Below are positions 25,581-35,451 of a stretch of 64,000 nucleotides of DNA, in pieces. Positions within the stretch are counted from its first letter, which is position 1, and every line of letters starts with the position of its first letter. The stretch lies in contig JAZIHH010000005.1 of the NCBI GenBank assembly GCA_036678685.1, positions 186,001 to 250,000 of the forward strand. The letters are read 5' to 3'. The notes beneath the pieces were generated by a model, which was not told where the DNA came from, did no database searches, and worked only from the letters and a program-made list of their open reading frames with translations. Source of the DNA: JAZIHH01 sp036678685 (GTDB lineage: Bacteria > Bacillota > UBA4882 > UBA10575). The position numbers were made by a program, and so were the translations under genes.

Positions 25581-27092
25581 ATGTTGACAATGGACGAAAT
25601 CAATCATATCAAATATTTGTGTGATAGGAAAGGCCAATCTTTAAGGGAAATCGCAAGAGAGACCGGACATGCTTTCGAAACCGTAAAAAAATATGCCGAA
25701 AAACAAGATTTCAACATCGCTCGCCGCAAGCAAAGGCGAAAAAGTAAGCTCGATCCCTACAAGGCAATAATTGATGAATGGCTAACCAATGATTTAAAAG
25801 AAAGACCAAAGCAAAGACATACCGCCAAACGAGTATATGACCGCTTGCAAGAGATGTATGGCATAGGATTCAAGGTCTCTGAGCGTACAGTGAGATACTA
25901 TGTATCGGCTAAGAAAAAAGAGTTATATACCAATAATGATTGCTCTATTCCTCTTGAACATTCTCCTGGGAAAGCCCAGGCGGATTTCGGGGAGGCTGAT
26001 TTCATTGAAAACGGTGAAAGATTTACCGGGTTGTATCTAACACTCTCTTTCCCCTACAGCAACGCCGGGTTTACGCAGGTTTTCAAAGGCCAAAACCTGG
26101 AATGTCTCGAAACCGGGTTAAAGAACATCTTTGAATATATAGGTAAAATACCGGGAGGTATTTTGTTTGATAACCCGCCAACCATCGTAAAAAAGGTCTT
26201 AGAATACGGCAAACGAGAAATAACAGAAAACTTTAAACGATTCGCCCTGCATTATGGCTTTAAAACGAACTTTTGCAATCCAGCGCGCGCTCAAGAAAAA
26301 GGGCATGTGGAGAACAAAGTCGGTTACAGCCGCCGGAACTTTTTTGTGCCAGTTCCCGAGTTCAAAGATCTTGAGGAGTTTAATAAAGACCTCCTCGAAA
26401 AGGCTGTCCAGGACATGCAGCGGAAGCATTACAAAAAAGGAAAATTGATTGCCGATCTGTTTGCCGAAGATCTAGCGGTGATGCATAATTTACCGGAAAC
26501 TCCGTTTGAAATCGGCCGGTACGAAAAAGTCAAAGCTGATAAATATGCCAAGGTTAGATTTGACAACAAACAGTATTCAACATCGCCCATCTTTGCCGGC
26601 AAACAATTATGGATAAGAGCCACCGCCCAGGAAATTATCGTCATGGATGAAGATTGGCACGAAGTCATCAGACATCAGCGCTTATACGGCAAAAAACAAG
26701 AAGCAATGAACTGGGTCCCCTATCTACAGCTGATGGCAAAACGACCTACAGCCTTAAAATACACGGCTTTCTTTCATCAGTTACCGGAGATTCTCCAAGA
26801 ATACTTTGCGCAATGCCATTACCCGCAGAAGAAGGCCTCTTTAAACATCCTGCGCAAAATGGTGGAAGAAACAGATCTGGAAACAGCAACTTCCGCCTTT
26901 GAACAGGCATTAGACCAAGGAGTATCCGACCCGGACAGTATCTGGCTTACCTTTTACCGGATGAACAATCCCACAATTGAACTGCCTGAGCTAACGCTAA
27001 AAGAGAGTACGCCTCAACTTCCGGCCTTTACGACCGATACCGCGCTTTATGATCTACTCTTAATGAAAGGAGCGGTATCATGCAAGAAATAA
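25581..27092 (+). CDS. istA: IS21 transposase IstA
   Basis: The 503-residue product has an N-terminal helix-turn-helix (SLREIARETGHAFETVKKYA), then the DDE catalytic core with AQADFGEAD, FDNPPTIV and KGHVENKVG, and a C-terminal DNA-binding region. ATG 25581 lies 13 bases after AGGGGGG-like sequence. It overlaps istB by 13 bases, a classic IS21 arrangement for the two partner proteins. Confidence 0.95.
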   Translation: MLTMDEINHIKYLCDRKGQSLREIARETGHAFETVKKYAEKQDFNIARRKQRRKSKLDPYKAIIDEWLTNDLKERPKQRHTAKRVYDRLQEMYGIGFKVSERTVRYYVSAKKKELYTNNDCSIPLEHSPGKAQADFGEADFIENGERFTGLYLTLSFPYSNAGFTQVFKGQNLECLETGLKNIFEYIGKIPGGILFDNPPTIVKKVLEYGKREITENFKRFALHYGFKTNFCNPARAQEKGHVENKVGYSRRNFFVPVPEFKDLEEFNKDLLEKAVQDMQRKHYKKGKLIADLFAEDLAVMHNLPETPFEIGRYEKVKADKYAKVRFDNKQYSTSPIFAGKQLWIRATAQEIIVMDEDWHEVIRHQRLYGKKQEAMNWVPYLQLMAKRPTALKYTAFFHQLPEILQEYFAQCHYPQKKASLNILRKMVEETDLETATSAFEQALDQGVSDPDSIWLTFYRMNNPTIELPELTLKESTPQLPAFTTDTALYDLLLMKGAVSCKK

Positions 27093-27802
27093 TTGCCAAG
27101 TATTGTCGAGAGCTCCGCTTAGGTCAAGGGTTTGTGGAAAATTACCCAACCATCGAAGCCGATACTCATGAGCAGTTTTTATTAAAACTGCTCCAAATGG
27201 AGGTTGAACGTAGAGCTATACATAGGAAAAATCGATTACTAAAACAAGCTGGTTTCCCGGTAATTAAGACCTTTGCCGGGTACTCCTTTGCTGAGATTCA
27301 AATTCCGAATAGCTTGGAGATGGAATCACTTAAAACCGGGGCTTTTATTGGAAACAGAGAAAACTTAATTCTTTATGGACCACCCGGCACCGGCAAGACC
27401 CATTTAGCTACTGCTATTGGCATAGAGGCTTGTAATAGCGGAAAAAGGGTCAAGTTTTTCCGCACAGCCACATTGGTTAACCTGTTACTGGAAGCTAAAG
27501 CTGCCGGCAATATCAAAAAGGTTTTTCGGCAATTAGAGAAAACAGACCTTTTAATCTGTGACGAATGGGGCTATATCCCTTTCGAAAAATTAGGAGCCCA
27601 ATTACTTTTCCAAGTAATCTCCGAATGTTATGAGCAAAGGAGCGTGATTATCACCACCAACATCGAATTCAGCAAATGGAATGGGATCTTCTATGATGAA
27701 AAACTAACCACTGCTTTAATCGATCGACTTGTCCACCATAGCCATTTGCTGGTTTTTACGGGTACCAGTTACCGGCTGAAACACTCTACCATTAATTGCT
27801 AA
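27080..27802 (+). CDS. istB: IS21 helper ATPase IstB
   Basis: The 240-residue AAA+ protein assists IstA in target selection. Walker A is YGPPGTGKTHLA (near residue 98), Walker B LLICDEWGYIP (near 150), and Arg-containing sensor regions follow (TTNIEFSKW). Its start overlaps istA. The protein looks full-length. Confidence 0.95.
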   Translation: MQEIIAKYCRELRLGQGFVENYPTIEADTHEQFLLKLLQMEVERRAIHRKNRLLKQAGFPVIKTFAGYSFAEIQIPNSLEMESLKTGAFIGNRENLILYGPPGTGKTHLATAIGIEACNSGKRVKFFRTATLVNLLLEAKAAGNIKKVFRQLEKTDLLICDEWGYIPFEKLGAQLLFQVISECYEQRSVIITTNIEFSKWNGIFYDEKLTTALIDRLVHHSHLLVFTGTSYRLKHSTINC

Positions 27803-27839
27803 TTATGGAAATGAGGGTGCTAGAAAAATTAGTTGCCGA

Positions 27840-29495
27840 ATGCTAGATTTTCTACTTGCCAAATACAAACCAAAATCTCGTCAATTGGTGGTGTTTTTAA
27901 TTAAACCGGAATTTCGTAGTTGGAGAGAGTGTTTAAAAGAAAATATTAGCCACTATGATAACTACGACTTAGCGCAAGAATTAAATCTAACTGGTGCAAT
28001 TATCATAGGTGAAGTGAAAGTAAAACAACCTACATGGCTCTCTTTTTTGCAAGAAGGAAGTAACCAAGAAATTAAGGCTATCAGTAATACTTCTACAAGG
28101 GCTCTTCTATTTATTAATTTAGAAGATAAAATGTTTGCAATAACTTTTGGTTATGGACAACATATGCTAAGAGATGATTGTTATGAACGTGGATTTGGAT
28201 TTAAAGTTACTATCAACTCTGTTGACCCATTGAAGCTTAGAAGTATAGATATTGCAAATATTGAAGAACTTACGGTTCAAACAAGAAAGCAAACAAGTAA
28301 AAGTTCTTCTATGGATGCTTTTGGTCTTAATATCCTAAGTGACTTAATGTGCGCAGTTACTGGAGAACCATCGGATAAAACATTAGGAGTAAAAATAACT
28401 GGAAAAGATGCTCTTGTTCTTAATTCTAAAATGCGTTTTCGTGATTTAGAGGAAAAGTTAAGAAAATTATTGACTGCTTATTGTAGCGAGAAATATAAGG
28501 AAAATTTTCCTTGGATTGATAACTTATCTGAAGTAAGAGACCCTGTAATTTTGAAACAACTTAACGTGTCTCTAATTGAAACAATAAAAACTAAAAATTT
28601 TGAAAATATACACCTTGCGCCGCCTGAAATAGTAGAGTGGGGATCGCTGGAAGGGTTTAAATATTCCACATATAAAAGAAATGATGATATCTTCCCTGAT
28701 TTACAAATAGAGGATTTTATTAATTCAGTTCAATTAGAAAAGCTTGACCTAACTAAATTGAAGAAAACTAAAGTATTGGTAAAAATAGCTACAGAAGAAA
28801 ATTTGATTCCTATGTGGAAATTATATGATTGCATAGTGTTCGAAACATATATTAATCAAGAATTATACGTATTGACAATGGGAAAATGGTTTAATATTCA
28901 GACTGACTTTGCAAAAATGGTTACGGATTTTATAAAGAATGATATTCCGGATTTCGAGATAACATTACCTAATTGTCAAGCAAATGAAAGTGAGACTGAA
29001 TATAATAAACGTGTTGCAGAAAGTATTGATAACATTATTCTTATGGATAGAGAACTAATACCATGCGATAGTGCTAGGGACAAAATTGAGCTCTGCGACT
29101 TATTTACTGGAGAAGGGCAATTTATTCATGTGAAACCGAAAAAAAGTTCTTCTACCTTGAGTCACTTATTTGCACAGGCGAGAATTTCGGCGGAAAGTTT
29201 CCTACAGGATAGAAAATTCCGGGAGAAAGTTCGCCAACATAATAATATTAAAAAGATGAAAATGGAACGGTTCTTTCCCGATGCAAAACCTACGCCAAGA
29301 GATTACGAAATAGTGTTTGCCTTCATTGATAAATCTTCCAAACAACTGCACGAATCATTACCATTTTTCACAAAGTTAAACTTTATGCAAACAACTCGAA
29401 CATTAATTCTTTTAGGCTTTAAAGTATCAAAGACTAAAATAAAAAAGACTCACTTAGGGTTTACTGAAAAAGTCCCAAACCATTGTAAAATTTGA
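27840..29495 (+). CDS. DUF6119 / TIGR04141 family protein, ends altered by insertion sequences
   Basis: The 551-residue product matches the sporadically distributed TIGR04141 family of defence islands. Near the N-terminus it has QLVVFLIKPEFRSWRECL and the WLSFLQEG motif, then a core with FAITFGYGQHML and RGFGFKVTINSVDPLKLRSID. It has no signal peptide and a charged, low-GC composition unlike the housekeeping block. The first seven codons lie inside the IS21 right end, and the last 13 lie in a solo IS1182 end (the frame passes through the AGGGTTTACTGAA repeat at 29456). So the original ends are lost, though the family core looks near complete. No good ribosome binding site precedes ATG 27840; expression may rely on IS21 transcription. 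Confidence 0.75.
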   Translation: MLDFLLAKYKPKSRQLVVFLIKPEFRSWRECLKENISHYDNYDLAQELNLTGAIIIGEVKVKQPTWLSFLQEGSNQEIKAISNTSTRALLFINLEDKMFAITFGYGQHMLRDDCYERGFGFKVTINSVDPLKLRSIDIANIEELTVQTRKQTSKSSSMDAFGLNILSDLMCAVTGEPSDKTLGVKITGKDALVLNSKMRFRDLEEKLRKLLTAYCSEKYKENFPWIDNLSEVRDPVILKQLNVSLIETIKTKNFENIHLAPPEIVEWGSLEGFKYSTYKRNDDIFPDLQIEDFINSVQLEKLDLTKLKKTKVLVKIATEENLIPMWKLYDCIVFETYINQELYVLTMGKWFNIQTDFAKMVTDFIKNDIPDFEITLPNCQANESETEYNKRVAESIDNIILMDRELIPCDSARDKIELCDLFTGEGQFIHVKPKKSSSTLSHLFAQARISAESFLQDRKFREKVRQHNNIKKMKMERFFPDAKPTPRDYEIVFAFIDKSSKQLHESLPFFTKLNFMQTTRTLILLGFKVSKTKIKKTHLGFTEKVPNHCKI

Positions 29496-29625
29496 GGAAT
29501 TGCCTATTTATTTTATTACAAAAGAGTGCAAGGAAAGCGAGAAATATTCAATCCTTGCACTTGGAGTAACTAGTATGTACCGTAAAACTGAGCAACAACT
29601 TCCCTTGGATAACTCTTTCTCCTTT
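29456..29625 (+). mobile_element. Solo 5' end of an IS1182-type element
   Basis: It begins with AGGGTTTACTGAAAAAGTCC, matching the terminal repeat of the complete IS1182 element (47742 end on the complement). It includes the related pre-start motif CCTTGCACTTGGAGT and a transposase start ATGTACCGTAAAACTGAG, translating to MYRKTEQQLPLD like the complete copy. Similarity stops after about 15 codons, and the rest of the element is absent. Confidence 0.8.
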
Positions 29626-29766
29626 TGGTATTGGTGATTAACGCTCAACATATTCCTGAATAAGGGATGCTAGCACTCGAATACTTGTTTCGTGACAAAT
29701 GAGGTTCCCTCGGTTTGCCGGACACTCAGTTAAGAGGTAAAATGATTCAGAAGGAACTGAGTGTAA

Positions 29767-30072
29767 ATGGGACAAAAACGGAGAGTGTATTCTAAAGAGT
29801 TTAAAGAACAGGCAGTACTTTTATCAGAAACCTCCGACAAATCGGTTAGAGAGATAGCTCAAGACCTTGGAATCTCCGAAAACATGCTCTGGCGATGGAG
29901 ACGCGAGCTACGAGAATTTGGCGATAAAAGCTTTCCAGGCCGAGGGAAACGTCCACAAGGAACCGAGTTAGAAGAAAAGATTCGTAAACTCGAAGAAGAA
30001 TTGTATACGGTAAAGATGGAGCGTGATATCTTAAAAAAAGCGGTGGCCATCTTCTCACAACCCCAGAAATAA
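29767..30072 (+). CDS. IS3 OrfA (helix-turn-helix, leucine-zipper-like)
   Basis: The 101-residue product has the helix-turn-helix SVREIAQDLGISENMLWRWR and a C-terminal zipper-like segment (LEEKIRKLEEELYTVKMERD). A slippery A7 run at 30033-30039 (TTAAAAAAAGCG) allows -1 frameshifting into orfB to make the OrfAB transposase. Confidence 0.93.
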   Translation: MGQKRRVYSKEFKEQAVLLSETSDKSVREIAQDLGISENMLWRWRRELREFGDKSFPGRGKRPQGTELEEKIRKLEEELYTVKMERDILKKAVAIFSQPQK

Positions 30073-30119
30073 AATATCAAATCATACGCGAGCTTGCTGT
30101 AAACTACAGCATTGGGAAG

Positions 30120-30932
30120 ATGTGCCGCTTTTTGAAAGTCTCGCGTAGTGGATATTATGATTGGCTGAACCGTGGTGAAAGCCCCCGTAGTAAACGCAAT
30201 CGAGAATTAGCTGTAACAATCACGAAGCTCTTTTATCAGCATAAAGGACGGTATGGCAGTCCTCGTATCCATAATGAACTGCAAAAACAAGGAATTAAGT
30301 GTGGTAAATCCAAGGTTGAAACTCTCATGCGTCAGATGGGACTAAGAGCCCGAGAAAAAAGTAAATACAGGAAAACGACTGACTCAAAACATGATTATCC
30401 AATTGCGCCAAACCTTTTGAACCGTAATTTTCAAGTGGATGCTCCAAATCAAGTATGGGTCTCTGATATTACACACATCAGAACCATGGAAGGTTGGCTT
30501 TACTTAGCAATCGTCATGGATTTATACTCTAGAAAAATTGTTGGCTGGTCGATGTCTAATTCGTTAAGCTCCTCAATAGCTGTTGATGCACTGCAGATGG
30601 CGATTCGTAATCGGCAACCCCGAAAGGGTCTTATCCATCATTCCGATCGAGGTATTCAATATGCCTGTAATTCTTACAGAAGGCTTTTACAACACAATCA
30701 TCTTGTCTGTTCTATGAGCCGTAAGGGCGACTGTTGGGATAGCTCCCCAGCTGAAAGCTTTTTCAGCACACTAAAGATCGAATGTATTAATGACCGGGTT
30801 TTCCTGACCAGGGCACAAGCTAAACGGGAAATATTCGAATACATCGAGATTGATTACAACCGAAAACGTTCCCATTCGTCAATTGGATATATGTCCCCAG
30901 AAAACTTTGAAAAATTTAGATTAAGCGCTTAA
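30120..30932 (+). CDS. IS3 OrfB transposase (integrase core)
   Basis: The 270-residue frame has the DDE integrase core: WVSDITHIRT (Asp), HHSDRGIQYA (Asp) and WDSSPAESFFSTLK (Glu). The -1 frame is open back to the A7 slippery site at 30033, so a fused OrfAB is the likely active form. OrfB alone would start ATG 30120. It appears intact. Confidence 0.95.
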   Translation: MCRFLKVSRSGYYDWLNRGESPRSKRNRELAVTITKLFYQHKGRYGSPRIHNELQKQGIKCGKSKVETLMRQMGLRAREKSKYRKTTDSKHDYPIAPNLLNRNFQVDAPNQVWVSDITHIRTMEGWLYLAIVMDLYSRKIVGWSMSNSLSSSIAVDALQMAIRNRQPRKGLIHHSDRGIQYACNSYRRLLQHNHLVCSMSRKGDCWDSSPAESFFSTLKIECINDRVFLTRAQAKREIFEYIEIDYNRKRSHSSIGYMSPENFEKFRLSA

Positions 30933-30957
30933 TCCGGTGTCCGTTTTACCGAGGGAA

Positions 30958-31278
30958 GCCCAAATACCGGGTATTTTGTTTGTATTCCAAAACCCTGTTG
31001 GTTTAGTTCTTTGCAACTAAATATAAAAATAAAAATAGTATACCTTTTGCTGGCATCAGTAACTGCAGGGTTTCGTCGTTTTTTAACGAATAAAACTTTA
31101 AATGGTGTTTTTTTTTGGATTTTCCAGAATGTGAAAGCTATTGGCAAACTGAAGACGAAATGAAGGCGTATTAAGTAAGGGGTTTCTGGTTTGTATAAAA
31201 GAACTAATTTGTTTCTGCTAGAATGAACCCTATCACGTTTTAAAATTAAGGGGAATGCATTCAAACGAGGGTGAGAAG
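30958..31278. other. Intergenic region upstream of the BREX-like operon
   Basis: There is no gene in this AT-rich stretch. The BREX-like operon start at 31279 has AGGGTGAG nearby. No clear promoter pair was identified. A GTTGGTTTAG/CTTTGCAACTAAA patch near 30998-31020 could be IS remnant. Confidence 0.35.
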
Positions 31279-31743
31279 ATGAAGCTGTCACCACCATATG
31301 AAGTATTTTTACAGAAGGAAATAAATGAACTGCAGAGGAGTTATCATAAACTTCTAATTATTTGCAACGGAAACAGTGACGCATTGTCCGATTGTATGAC
31401 GTCTTTAGGAATACCAACGATCAATCTGAATCTAGAGTTAAGTAAAGCTCTGCTAAAAGTGCCAAGCAGCCGTCGGAGCCGACGCGCTGGCGAGATTGTG
31501 GCGGAGATCATCAGGGAATGTAAGAGCGACAAGATCTATTTCAACCACATTGAACTTTTGTTCCACCCGACATTACAACTGGATCCGATTAGACTCTTTC
31601 TAAACTTGAGCCGCAATAAGGTTTTGATTATTTCCTGGAGTGGTAAATTTAAGAACGGAGTACTCACTTATGCCGAATTTGGGCATCCGGAATATCGAGA
31701 ATATAAAGATATTGAAGCGAAGGTCATCACCCTAAAGGAATAA
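31279..31743 (+). CDS. brxF: BrxF-like protein of a BREX type 3 system, P-loop degenerate
   Basis: The 154-residue protein matches BREX-3 BrxF by position and by sequence features: TINLNLELSKALLKVP, then LLFHPTLQLDPIRLFLNLSRNK, and the C-terminal SGKFKNGVLTYAEFGHPEYREY. BrxF normally has a GxxGxGKT P-loop after the first strand. Here the matching place reads LLIICNGNSDALSDC, with no Gly-Lys-Thr, so nucleotide binding is probably lost. ATG 31279 is chosen because AGGGTGAG precedes it; a longer start at 31255 has no suitable site. It lies 15 bases before brxC. Confidence 0.75.
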   Translation: MKLSPPYEVFLQKEINELQRSYHKLLIICNGNSDALSDCMTSLGIPTINLNLELSKALLKVPSSRRSRRAGEIVAEIIRECKSDKIYFNHIELLFHPTLQLDPIRLFLNLSRNKVLIISWSGKFKNGVLTYAEFGHPEYREYKDIEAKVITLKE

Positions 31744-31758
31744 GGGGAGGGAAGTTCA

Positions 31759-34700
31759 GTGAAGTATAATGAACTAATTCAATTTGAACCAATCGAATCG
31801 GTCATCCAGATCCGGGATGTAAAAGACCGGGATTATGCCTTGAAACTCGTGGATACCTACGTGATCTCGGACCGGATGGCGGAAGCGATTAATGAGATTA
31901 TCATCGAGCAGTTACAGTTCGATCATTTTGCCGATAACAAAGGGCTTTTGATTGTCGGTAATTATGGTACCGGGAAATCTCATCTGATGAGTGTGATTTC
32001 TACGATTGCCGAGTTTGAAGGGGTAAGCCAACGGCTTAATAACGAAAAAGTAGCCCAAAAAGCCCAGGCGATCGAAGGGAAGTTTAAAGTCATCAGAATA
32101 GAAATTGGTTCTTCTACAATGCCCTTGCGGGATATTATTTGCGGTGCATTAGAGGATAATCTGGCCGAATTGGGTGTTGATTACCGATTTCCTCCCATGG
32201 ATCAAGTGCGGAACAATAAAGATGCCTTGACGGCGATGATGGGTAAATTCCACGAAGTCTTCCCGGATCAGGGGTTGTTATTGGTCGTAGATGAACTGCT
32301 GGACTATTTGCGGGGGCGAAAAGACCAAGAAGTCATACTCGATCTGGGCTTTCTCCGTGAAATAGGGGAGTTTTGCCGCAATTCACGGTTTCGTTTTATG
32401 GCCGGTGTCCAGGAGATGCTCTTTGATAACCCGAAGTTTCAATTTGTCGCGCAACAGCTGCGTAGGGTAAAAGAGCGTTTTGAACAGGTGCTGATTGTCA
32501 GGGAGGACATCGCCTATGTGGTCTCGCAGCGGCTCTTAAAGAAAAACTCCCGGCAAAAAGCATTAATCCGGGAACATTTGTTTAATTTTACTCCCCTTTA
32601 CGAAAAGCTAAGCGAGCGTATGGATGAGTTTGTAGAGTTATTTCCGATTTATCCGGCTTACCTTAGCACTTTTGAAAAGGTAACCGTGGCGGAGAAAAGG
32701 GTGATTTTGACTACGATCAGCCAAGAAATGAGGAAGCTTTTAGACCAGGAAGTACCGGCTGATCAACCGGGCGTCATCTCTTTCGATAGTTACTGGCCAT
32801 ATATTGAAGAAGAGCCGAGCCTCCGAACAATACCGGATATTCGCGAGGTTATGTCAAAGGTTAAAGTCTTAAAAGATCGGATCCAAAATGCCATGACGAA
32901 AAACCAGTACAAGCCGATGGCTTTACGGATCGTGCATGCCTTGGCTGTTCACCGGCTAACGACTGGCGATATTTACAGCCCGTTGGGGATGACTGCGGAA
33001 GAGCTCAGAGATGCCCTCTTTTTACACATTACCTTACCGGAAGAGGACAGTGAATTTTTACGCTCAACGATCGAGGCGGTGTTGAAAGAGATTTTAAAGA
33101 CGGTAAGCTGGCAGTATATTTCTTTCAGCGAGGAAAATGGCCAGTATTACTTAGACCTGAAGAAAGATACGCCGGTGGATGATCTGATCCAGCATAAAGC
33201 GGAGAGTTTGGACGGTAACACTTTGGATCGTTACTACTTTAACGCTTTGTCCCAAGTTCTGGAGAAAGCCCTGAACAATTCTTATGTGACCAATTATCGA
33301 ATCTGGGCCCATGAGCTGCCGTGGTGGGACGCGAAAGTCACCCGTCAGGGGTATCTCTTTTTTGGCGCGCCGAATGAACGGTCCACTGCTCAGCCGCCGC
33401 GGGATTTTTATATTTACTTCTTGCAGCCTTATGATCCGCCCAAATTTAAAAACGAAAAAAAACCCGATGAGGTCTTCTTCCGGCTGAAACGGAAAGATGC
33501 ATCCTTTGACCGGTATTTAGCACTCTATGCGGGCGCTGAAGAGTTAAGTATGGTGGCGCCGGCCGGAACAAAAAAGCTTTATGAGGATAAGGCCAAAGAG
33601 TATTTGCGGTTAGTCAATAAGTGGCTCCGGGAAAATATCCAGGAGGCCTTTGAAGTCGTTTATCAGGGGACGGGGAAACCGGTTAAAGAATGGATTATGA
33701 ATCTTCCGCCTCAAGCTAGTACTATGGAGATTATTGACCATGTGGCCGCCAATTGTTTGGCCGGATGGTTCCGGGAAAAGTATCCTGATTACCCCCATTT
33801 TATTCGCTTGCTTACCCCGATGACAAGGGAAAATCTCACCGGTTATGTTCAAGATGCATTGCGGAGTATTACCGGAGAGACTACCCGGAACGGCCTGGCT
33901 ATTTTGCACGGTTTGGTCTTAATGGAAGACGAGAAGCTTAATGTGGGGAGATCCGGTTATGCCAGGTGGATCTTGAACAAGCTGGAGGAGAAGGGAAAAG
34001 GGCAGGTTGTCAACCGTGCGGAATTGATTGCGACCCTCTATACCTGCCAAGGAACGGAAGATCTGGAGCTAACCCAGGAATTTGCCATGGAACCGGAGTT
34101 ATTAGTGGTATTATTAGCGGCGCTGGTCTATAACGGAGATATCGTGGTAACAATCAATGGAACTTCTTATGATGCGATGAAATTCGACCAGTTAATCAAA
34201 TTACCACTCAATGAAGTGAAAGCCTTCAGCCATATTAAACGTCCCAGTGGCTTGCCGTTACCAGAGTTAAAAGCGCTCTTTGATTTCATGGGGATTGCCC
34301 CCGGTCTCTTGCAGGAAAGAGCTTTGGAGGAGGGAATAAGAGAACTTCACCGCAAAACCAATTATTTATTAGAAAAAACCATTTCTGTTCTCCAGATCGT
34401 ACGTTCTGGGATCCCAACCTGGGAAGAATCGCTTTTGACCAAAAGTGAACAAGCAACTTATACAGAAATACTCTTAAAATTCCAGGAGTTTTTGGAGAAG
34501 CTTCTTATTTTTGACACACCGGCGAAGCTTCGCAATTTCCGTTATTCGATTGCAGAGATTGAAGAACAGCGTCAAGCCCAAGATTTGCTCAAGATAATAA
34601 CCGAGCGGCAACAACGGGCCCAAGAAATAACACCTCTTGCTGGTTATCTGAAATTTGCCCAACTGCATCTTCCTGATTTCCATCCCTGGCAGCAACAAGC

Positions 34701-35448
34701 AACAGCAGCCCTGGAGGATCTATGGCAAGCCTTGCAACGGGGAGAGCCGTGTCAAAATGAAAAAGCAGCTGTGCTCCGGCTGAAAACAGAATACCAAGAC
34801 ATATATCTGGCCTTACATGCCAAAGCCCGTTTGAACGCCTCAGAAGAGAGTAAAGTCCATGATTTACTAACCAGCCAAGAAGTGACAGCGTTGAAACAGT
34901 TGGCTACGATTGATCTAATGCCTGCCAGGCAACTGGAACAACTGTTGGAGGAGCTTTCCGAGTTGAAAGCCTGCTGGCAACTGACCAAAGCTGATCTGGA
35001 TAACCTGCAACTCTGTCCTTATTGTAAATTCCGGCCCAAAGACGAGCAAAGAACGAAAGGGAGCATCACCGATTATGAAGACCGGGTTCACGAACTGCTT
35101 GCGCAATGGACTGCGACCTTGATTACTAATTTAAATGACCCGGAAGTGAAGAAAAGTATCGAACTCCTAGGCGAAGAGGAACAAAAATTAATCCGCGAAC
35201 TTCTCCAGAAGCAGGCGTTCACTTTACCTCTCAATGTCCGGCTGTTACAGGCGATTAAAGAAAGCTTGCAAGGGATTGAGCGGGTGGAGATTCCCTTGAC
35301 CGATCTAATTTCCGCCCTTGGTAACGGTGCTCCTTTGACTGCGGAGGAAGCGCGCCAACGTTTTGAGAAAATGCTTGCGTCCCATATCGGAACACAAGCC
35401 ACCCAATGCATAAGGATCATGCTGAAACTACCAGGTAGGGAGGTATAG
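31759..35448 (+). CDS. brxC: BREX BrxC/PglY-like AAA+ ATPase (DUF6079)
   Basis: The 1229-residue protein is the large P-loop ATPase of BREX. It starts with GTG 31759 behind GGGGAGGG. Walker A is GNYGTGKS near residue 67 and Walker B LLLVVDELLDY near 173. The C-terminal part has coiled-coil-like helical regions and CPYC near residue 1090 that could be half of a zinc site (the second Cys pair is missing). It is the second gene of the brxF-brxC-pglX-pglZ-brxA operon. In BREX, BrxC is thought to couple ATP hydrolysis to phage sensing and methyltransferase action. The length is normal. Confidence 0.88.
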   Translation: MKYNELIQFEPIESVIQIRDVKDRDYALKLVDTYVISDRMAEAINEIIIEQLQFDHFADNKGLLIVGNYGTGKSHLMSVISTIAEFEGVSQRLNNEKVAQKAQAIEGKFKVIRIEIGSSTMPLRDIICGALEDNLAELGVDYRFPPMDQVRNNKDALTAMMGKFHEVFPDQGLLLVVDELLDYLRGRKDQEVILDLGFLREIGEFCRNSRFRFMAGVQEMLFDNPKFQFVAQQLRRVKERFEQVLIVREDIAYVVSQRLLKKNSRQKALIREHLFNFTPLYEKLSERMDEFVELFPIYPAYLSTFEKVTVAEKRVILTTISQEMRKLLDQEVPADQPGVISFDSYWPYIEEEPSLRTIPDIREVMSKVKVLKDRIQNAMTKNQYKPMALRIVHALAVHRLTTGDIYSPLGMTAEELRDALFLHITLPEEDSEFLRSTIEAVLKEILKTVSWQYISFSEENGQYYLDLKKDTPVDDLIQHKAESLDGNTLDRYYFNALSQVLEKALNNSYVTNYRIWAHELPWWDAKVTRQGYLFFGAPNERSTAQPPRDFYIYFLQPYDPPKFKNEKKPDEVFFRLKRKDASFDRYLALYAGAEELSMVAPAGTKKLYEDKAKEYLRLVNKWLRENIQEAFEVVYQGTGKPVKEWIMNLPPQASTMEIIDHVAANCLAGWFREKYPDYPHFIRLLTPMTRENLTGYVQDALRSITGETTRNGLAILHGLVLMEDEKLNVGRSGYARWILNKLEEKGKGQVVNRAELIATLYTCQGTEDLELTQEFAMEPELLVVLLAALVYNGDIVVTINGTSYDAMKFDQLIKLPLNEVKAFSHIKRPSGLPLPELKALFDFMGIAPGLLQERALEEGIRELHRKTNYLLEKTISVLQIVRSGIPTWEESLLTKSEQATYTEILLKFQEFLEKLLIFDTPAKLRNFRYSIAEIEEQRQAQDLLKIITERQQRAQEITPLAGYLKFAQLHLPDFHPWQQQATAALEDLWQALQRGEPCQNEKAAVLRLKTEYQDIYLALHAKARLNASEESKVHDLLTSQEVTALKQLATIDLMPARQLEQLLEELSELKACWQLTKADLDNLQLCPYCKFRPKDEQRTKGSITDYEDRVHELLAQWTATLITNLNDPEVKKSIELLGEEEQKLIRELLQKQAFTLPLNVRLLQAIKESLQGIERVEIPLTDLISALGNGAPLTAEEARQRFEKMLASHIGTQATQCIRIMLKLPGREV

Positions 35449-35451
35449 TAG

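Larger units (their letters stand above)
25474..27860 (+). mobile_element. IS21 family insertion sequence
   Basis: The ends begin GGCAAGATAGAAGTCTAGCA (25474) and, on the complement of the right end, GGCAAGTAGAAAATCTAGCA (27860). A second inner motif AGCACCCTCA recurs at both ends. AAAT flanks both sides (25470-25473, 27861-27864) as a candidate 4-bp target duplication. The element carries istA and istB. Confidence 0.8.
29705..30957 (+). mobile_element. IS3 family insertion sequence
   Basis: Terminal inverted repeats are TTCCCTCGGTTTGCCGGACAC at 29705 and, on the complement of 30957, TTCCCTCGGTAAAACGGACAC. The body holds orfA and orfB. A flanking target duplication was not recognised. Confidence 0.85.
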
